A stretch of DNA of 64,000 nucleotides from an uncultured Lachnospiraceae bacterium. GTDB taxonomy: Bacteria; Bacillota; Clostridia; Lachnospirales; Lachnospiraceae. The notes below the pieces were generated by a model, which was not told the DNA's origin, searched no databases, and was given only the letters and a program-made list of their open reading frames with translations. Positions 60,177 to 64,000 of this stretch are shown here, piece by piece. The first letter of the stretch is position 1. Each line of letters opens with the position of its first letter. Location of the stretch: positions 36,817 to 100,816 of the forward strand of contig CAKQXY010000006.1 in NCBI GenBank assembly GCA_934292725.1. Reading direction: 5' to 3'. Position numbers and translations under genes: made by a program.

Positions 60177-61601
60177 ATGAAAAAGAGACAGATTTTAACA
60201 CTCGGACTTTCCGTTGCTATGACAACTGGAATGATGGCAGGCGTGGTAAGTGCAAATGCTGCAGAGGATCCGGTAACTTTAAAGTGGATTCAGGTTGGCG
60301 GCGGAATGCCAAAGACCTATGACGAGTGGCTAGATCAGATTAATCCATATCTGGAAGAGAAGATCGGTGTGAATGTAGAGATGGAAATCGTACCGTGGGG
60401 CGACTGGGATAACAGAAGAAACGTTATCACAAACTCAGGTGAGTATTTTGATATCCTGTTTACCGATCAGAACCGTTATGGCTCAGAGGTAAGCACAGGT
60501 GTACTTCTTGATATCACAGATATGCTTGAAGAGAATGCACCAGAGCTGTATAAGATGATTCCAGAGGATTACTGGAATGCAGTAGAAATTGGCGGTAAGG
60601 TTTACGGCGTACCGACCTACAAGGATAGCTCCCTTTCCGAGTTCTTTGTATGGGATCAGGATATTGCAGATAAGTATGAGATCGATGTTGAGAAGGTAAC
60701 TGATTTTGAGTCTCTTTACACAGCATTAAAGACAATTAAGGAAGGTGAGGGCGGATCTCCGTACTTCATGTCCAAGAATGGTGCAAACTTCCTGCTGAAT
60801 TTATCTTATGATGATTTAAGTTCTGGTCTTCCGGCAATCGGCGTAAAGTATGATGATGAGACTATGACTGTTGTAAATCCATTAAATGATGAAGAGCTTC
60901 TTTCTAAGCTGGAGATTATTCACCAGATGTATCAGGAAGGCATCATCAATGGAGATGCTCCGACAGCAGATGATTCCAGTAAGTATGCAACATTCTTCGC
61001 AGCACAGGGCTGGAGCGGCGCTGCAAAGACAACATGGGGACCAAACAATGGTGTTGAAAACTGTACAGCAGTTCAGTACGGCGATACAGTTGTATCCAAT
61101 ACAACTGTTCGTGGTTCTATCAATGGTATCTACTCAGGATGTGAGCATCCGGATAAGGCACTTGAGCTGTTAAACCTTGTTAATACTGATTCTAAGGTAC
61201 GTGACTGGTTCTACTACGGTGCAGAAGGCGTTGACTTCGAGTACACCGAGGATAATAAGGTACATCGCCTGAGTACAGATTGGAAGATGGCTGGATATAC
61301 ACAGGGTACTTTCTTCAACGTAACCCAGACTGATGATGTTGATTTCAATCAGTGGGATGAAGTAAAAGAGTTAAATGAGAATGCAAAACCATCTGTTATG
61401 ATCGGTTTCAACCTTGATACCTCCGAGATCGAGACAGAACTTGCAAACTGCCGTGCCGTATATGAGAAGTACTATTCAGAGCTGTTTACTGGCGCAAGAG
61501 AGCCTAAGGAAATGGTAGAGACCATTAACGAAGAGCTTGAGAAGGCTGGTTGGGAGACTATCCGCGAGGAAGCTCAGAAGCAGATCGACGCTCAGAAGTA
61601 A
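60177..61601 (+). CDS. ABC importer extracellular solute-binding protein
   Basis: Binding protein of 474 residues for the preceding permeases, with TTAAGGAGGA upstream. The signal peptide ends near ANA|AED without a lipobox cysteine. The mature start has VTLKWIQVGGGMPKTYDEWL, and the body contains GDWDNRRNVITNSGEYFDI, matching the LipO/YtcQ-type family. The last 44 bases overlap the end of the convergent AraC gene, which is unusual and points to rearrangement. Confidence 0.9.
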   Translation: MKKRQILTLGLSVAMTTGMMAGVVSANAAEDPVTLKWIQVGGGMPKTYDEWLDQINPYLEEKIGVNVEMEIVPWGDWDNRRNVITNSGEYFDILFTDQNRYGSEVSTGVLLDITDMLEENAPELYKMIPEDYWNAVEIGGKVYGVPTYKDSSLSEFFVWDQDIADKYEIDVEKVTDFESLYTALKTIKEGEGGSPYFMSKNGANFLLNLSYDDLSSGLPAIGVKYDDETMTVVNPLNDEELLSKLEIIHQMYQEGIINGDAPTADDSSKYATFFAAQGWSGAAKTTWGPNNGVENCTAVQYGDTVVSNTTVRGSINGIYSGCEHPDKALELLNLVNTDSKVRDWFYYGAEGVDFEYTEDNKVHRLSTDWKMAGYTQGTFFNVTQTDDVDFNQWDEVKELNENAKPSVMIGFNLDTSEIETELANCRAVYEKYYSELFTGAREPKEMVETINEELEKAGWETIREEAQKQIDAQK

Positions 61602-62568
61602 TGTGTTGCTGGTAGTGTTTTCTGTATGTACCAGGTGTCATACCGTATTGTCTGCGAAATAGATTAATAAAGTGATTCGTATTTTCGAATCCGACGGCTG
61701 TGCTGATTTCTCCGATACGGTCATCACCACACGTTAAAAGTTCACATGCTTTTTGTAGGCGAAGACAATTTAGGTAGGCAATCGGTGACTGCCCAAACGC
61801 TGCTGTAAATTCATGGGCAATACGAAAACGACTGATTTCATAATGAGTTTCTAATTCTGCCAGCGAAAAAGGATTGGCAAAATTTTTATGAAACGAATTA
61901 CGAATAGAAATTAAATAAGAAGGAATCATATATGGGAGGCTCGACTGCGCATGGCAGCGAGCCTCTTTTATAGTTAAGCATAAAAGGCTGGTAAGCTGTT
62001 CATCTAGCCAGAGTGGATCATTCTTGCAGTCTGAAAGAGCGTCGTACAGATGAGTAAGCTGTACAGGCAGCATAGAAGAACCAGAAATTACAAAAGGCTC
62101 TTTGGCTGAATCGGAGAACAGTTTATTATAATAAGAAACAGATGCTCCTGAGAGAAAGAATAGGTAAAATTTCCACGGCGCATTTTCTAGGTATAGACGC
62201 CAGCGCTTCGAGAGCAGAAAGAAAAACAGGGAATATTTTTTTAAAGAATAATGGTCGAAATTATTATGATCAGTGTCATCCTGAACTGTATTCTGAACGG
62301 TGTTTTTGGAGATCTCTAAAAAACCTCGTCCTTCTGCGACGAAGAGAAGACAATAGCCGTCAGTTGGTGCAAAGTTAGCATCAAAAAGGCGGATATCTGA
62401 GAGTGAGAGCGCTGCAGGAAGAGAAAGCGGCGGCTCAGGATCAAAGTGAGGGGTAATACGTGGATTTGAGTGATCGATCAAACGGCGCATCGCTGATACG
62501 GAAACTTTTGATGCAGACGTCATACCTGACAAAAAATTAGATAAAAAATTTGCACTAGTACTAACCAT
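61558..62568 (-). CDS. AraC-family transcriptional regulator
   Basis: Regulator of about 336 residues with a divergent N-terminal region and a C-terminal double helix-turn-helix (LAELETHYEISRFRIAHEFT, then NLFRRQYGMTPGTYRKHYQ). The start at 62568 has GAAAGGGG nine bases upstream; an in-frame ATG at 62592 precedes it. The family normally ends soon after YRKH, but here about 15 residues (ITSERRSASELPRG) run on into the end of the convergent binding-protein gene. The gene sits exactly between a complete and a truncated binding-protein gene. It may regulate either importer. Confidence 0.85.
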   Translation of the reverse strand: MVSTSANFLSNFLSGMTSASKVSVSAMRRLIDHSNPRITPHFDPEPPLSLPAALSLSDIRLFDANFAPTDGYCLLFVAEGRGFLEISKNTVQNTVQDDTDHNNFDHYSLKKYSLFFFLLSKRWRLYLENAPWKFYLFFLSGASVSYYNKLFSDSAKEPFVISGSSMLPVQLTHLYDALSDCKNDPLWLDEQLTSLLCLTIKEARCHAQSSLPYMIPSYLISIRNSFHKNFANPFSLAELETHYEISRFRIAHEFTAAFGQSPIAYLNCLRLQKACELLTCGDDRIGEISTAVGFENTNHFINLFRRQYGMTPGTYRKHYQQHITSERRSASELPRG

Positions 62569-62599
62569 GCTAAAATACCCCTTTCTATACAAAAAAATG

Positions 62600-63011
62600 T
62601 AACTATGGTATCAATGTTCATTCTGATTATGACAATCAGTTAGCTTCCATGATTTATGTTAAGTGGCTGACTGAAGAATCCAACTTCTCCTATGATCAGG
62701 GCGGTATCCCGATCTGTGTAGGCGGTGAGTACCCAGATGTACTTGCTGCATTTGATGGCGTAGATCTTGTAGTAGATAATCCGGCACCAGAAGGTGAGGA
62801 AGATCTGTTTGGTGAGATCAATACTGAGTCTGAAATTTCTTTGAATGCTGATAATACACATGTACAGGATGTTCTTGAGCATGCGCTTAATGGTGACAAG
62901 ACTATGGAAGAGATCGCAGATGAGTGGAATCAGGCTTGGACAGATGCTCAGGAAGAGTATGATGTTACTCCAGCACCATATGTATACGGATCTGGCGTAG
63001 CTGCTGAGTAA
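62600..63011 (+). pseudogene. C-terminal remnant of an ABC solute-binding protein
   Basis: About 137 codons encode the C-terminal part of a family 1 binding protein: coding similarity begins near 62600 (NYGINVHSDYDNQLASMIY), upstream of the first ATG (62649). It continues through KWLTEESNFSYDQGGIP and DVLEHALNGDKTMEEIAD to a stop. The N-terminal ~300 residues and signal peptide are missing; the upstream bases belong to the AraC promoter region. This is a truncation, probably through deletion or recombination with another binding-protein gene. It precedes the matching permease gene, so it was part of an intact importer. Confidence 0.8.
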
Positions 63012-63064
63012 TAAAGTCCGTTTTGGAAAGAAAAAGTAAAAAATAGGGTGCAAACCTTACACAA

Positions 63065-63094
63065 ACGGCACATCTGAGTTTTCAGGTGTGCCGT
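63065..63094 (+). repeat. Intercistronic hairpin before the permease
   Basis: ACGGCACATCTGA / TCAGGTGTGCCGT, 13 bp with one G-U pair and a 4-base loop, no T-run. The same position as the hairpin at 18905, between a binding-protein gene and its permease. Confidence 0.75.
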
Positions 63095-63134
63095 GCATGA
63101 TAAAAGGGTGCGTTTTTAAGAAGGAGGAAATGCA

Positions 63135-63869
63135 ATGGCTGCTTCCGCTACAAGTATGAAAACAAAGAAAACATTAGGACAGTGGTTTAAAAGCAGAAAG
63201 GTTCAGCAATGGCTGGTAATTGTATCATTTATGATTGTGCCTGTGCTGCTGCTTCTTGTTTTTTCATATGTTCCGTTTGCAAAAATGTTTGAATTTAGTT
63301 TATATAAGATGAAATCCTACGACAGCAAAAACAATACATATGTGGGATTTAAAAATTATATTGATGTATTTACAAGAGATGACTGTTTTAACTCATTAAA
63401 GCTGGCAGGATATTATATCGTGGCATCATTTATTCAGCTGGCAATGGCACTGTATTTTGCGACGATTTTGTGCTTCAAGGTAAGAGGAAGCTCTTTATTT
63501 AAGGGACTTATCTTCTTCCCATATCTGATTAGTGGTATCGCAATTGGATTTATTTTCAAGTTTTTCTACACAAGAGGCTTCGTACTCGATACTGTTTTGT
63601 CATGGATAGGATTAAATCCAGAGAGTCTTCCATACTGGTTAAAAGATACAAGAATTAACAATGCTTCCCTTGCAGCAACATCCGTATGGCGTTATATGGG
63701 ACAAAATATGGTGCTTTTCCTTGGTGCAATGATGTCTGTTGATCCGTGTCTTTATGAGGCAGCTTCAATTGATGGTGCAAATGCATGGCCTAAATTCCGC
63801 TATATCATGCTTCCAAGTATCAAATCTGTTATAAAATTTTTAGGCGAAAACCCAGGGGCTTGCCCCTAG
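63135..63869 (+). pseudogene. ABC importer permease, MalF/UgpA type, interrupted at its 3' end
   Basis: Permease with a basic N-terminus, helices from about residue 25 and the EAA loop YEAASIDGANAWPKFRYIML. Similarity stops at LPSIKS (about 63828), where a normal permease would continue for about 60 more residues including the last helices. The frame then runs 13 foreign residues to a stop at 63869, within a sequence that looks like a mobile-element end. AAGGAGG precedes the ATG. The truncated product is unlikely to work; the rest of the gene is probably beyond the window. Confidence 0.82.
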
Positions 63870-64000
63870 GATGAAGCCAAGAAATATTTTTCTAAATCTT
63901 TAATGTCGATATCTTCTGAATATACATTACAGATCTAACAGCATAAAAGGCACATTTAATTAAAAAATTTATGCTATTAAATCGGGAAAAAATCACATCT
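63829..64000. mobile_element. Putative IS200/IS605-type insertion end (continues past window)
   Basis: The sequence after the permease break contains the imperfect hairpin CCAGGGGC-TT-GCCCCTAGG (63852-63870) about 22 bases from the break, enclosed by GGC / GCC. Sub-terminal imperfect hairpins of this type, without terminal inverted repeats, mark IS200/IS605 elements. No transposase or TnpB reading frame can be identified in the remaining ~130 AT-rich bases, so the family call rests on the hairpin and the gene break. Confidence 0.45.

Overview
The window looks like chromosomal DNA of a low-to-moderate GC, gut-type Firmicute, most probably a Lachnospiraceae relative. This is inferred from strong AGGAGG-type ribosome binding sites, sigma-A promoters of the TTGACA-17-TATAAT type, Gram-positive regulators and envelope proteins, and many LplB/YtcP-type sugar importers paired with uronide-active glycosidases. 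No species can be named from the sequence alone.

Layout. 1-4.8 kb: two importer permeases, a beta-glucuronidase and a GntR/LacI-type regulator. 4.9-9.0 kb: indolepyruvate:ferredoxin oxidoreductase (iorAB) with an acyl-CoA ligase. 9.0-12.0 kb (minus strand): an ABC-2 exporter with one ATPase and two permeases. 12.2-14.9 kb: rfbA, a VanZ-like protein and hisC. 14.9-23.9 kb: an AraC regulator divergent from a catabolic operon (DUF2264 protein, solute-binding protein, two permeases, heparinase II/III-like protein, GH88 unsaturated glucuronyl hydrolase). 24.1-32.7 kb: an unusual operon described below. 33-38 kb: aspS, a Fic protein between inverted palindromes, an SdpR/SdpI pair and a CobW-type GTPase. 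38.3-46.2 kb: a complete ABC importer with its own MsmK/UgpC-type ATPase, followed by an MBL-fold hydrolase, SurE and a cytoplasmic 5'-nucleotidase. 46.4 kb: tRNA-Lys(CTT) and a palindrome-rich gap. 47-49.5 kb: a sugar-binding lipoprotein with a GGDEF protein. 49.6-53.8 kb: an AraC regulator, a GH28 and a second GH2. 53.9-56.5 kb: an APH-like kinase, a YbaK/ProX deacylase and an alpha/beta hydrolase. 56.7-61.6 kb: a LacI regulator and a third importer. 61.6-64.0 kb: an AraC regulator, a truncated solute-binding protein and a permease cut by what looks like an IS200/IS605-type end.

The most interesting region is 24.1-32.7 kb. Four tandem paralogous exported proteins carry a SipW-type signal sequence (YAWF/YAWY) and a C-terminal LEGCDxxC motif. 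They are followed, closely packed on the same strand, by a SipW-type signal peptidase, a membrane-anchored McrB-like AAA+ ATPase, a DUF2357/McrC-like protein whose nuclease region is replaced by about 280 residues of coiled coil, and a second SipW-type peptidase. I know of no described system with this composition. A secreted filament or surface layer whose assembly is driven or gated by an McrBC-derived ATPase at the membrane is a hypothesis only.

The carbohydrate genes form a coherent uronide picture: beta-glucuronidase, possible exo-lyase, unsaturated glucuronyl hydrolase, DUF2264 and GH28 enzymes, none with an export signal, so oligosaccharides are probably imported and cut in the cytoplasm. 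Only one sugar-type ATPase (38.3 kb) is present for several ATPase-less importers, so sharing of an ATPase is plausible. A second item of note is a 138-nt palindromic element present twice (32.8 and 46.7 kb) with a compensatory base-pair change, each copy about 45 bp upstream of a near-consensus promoter.
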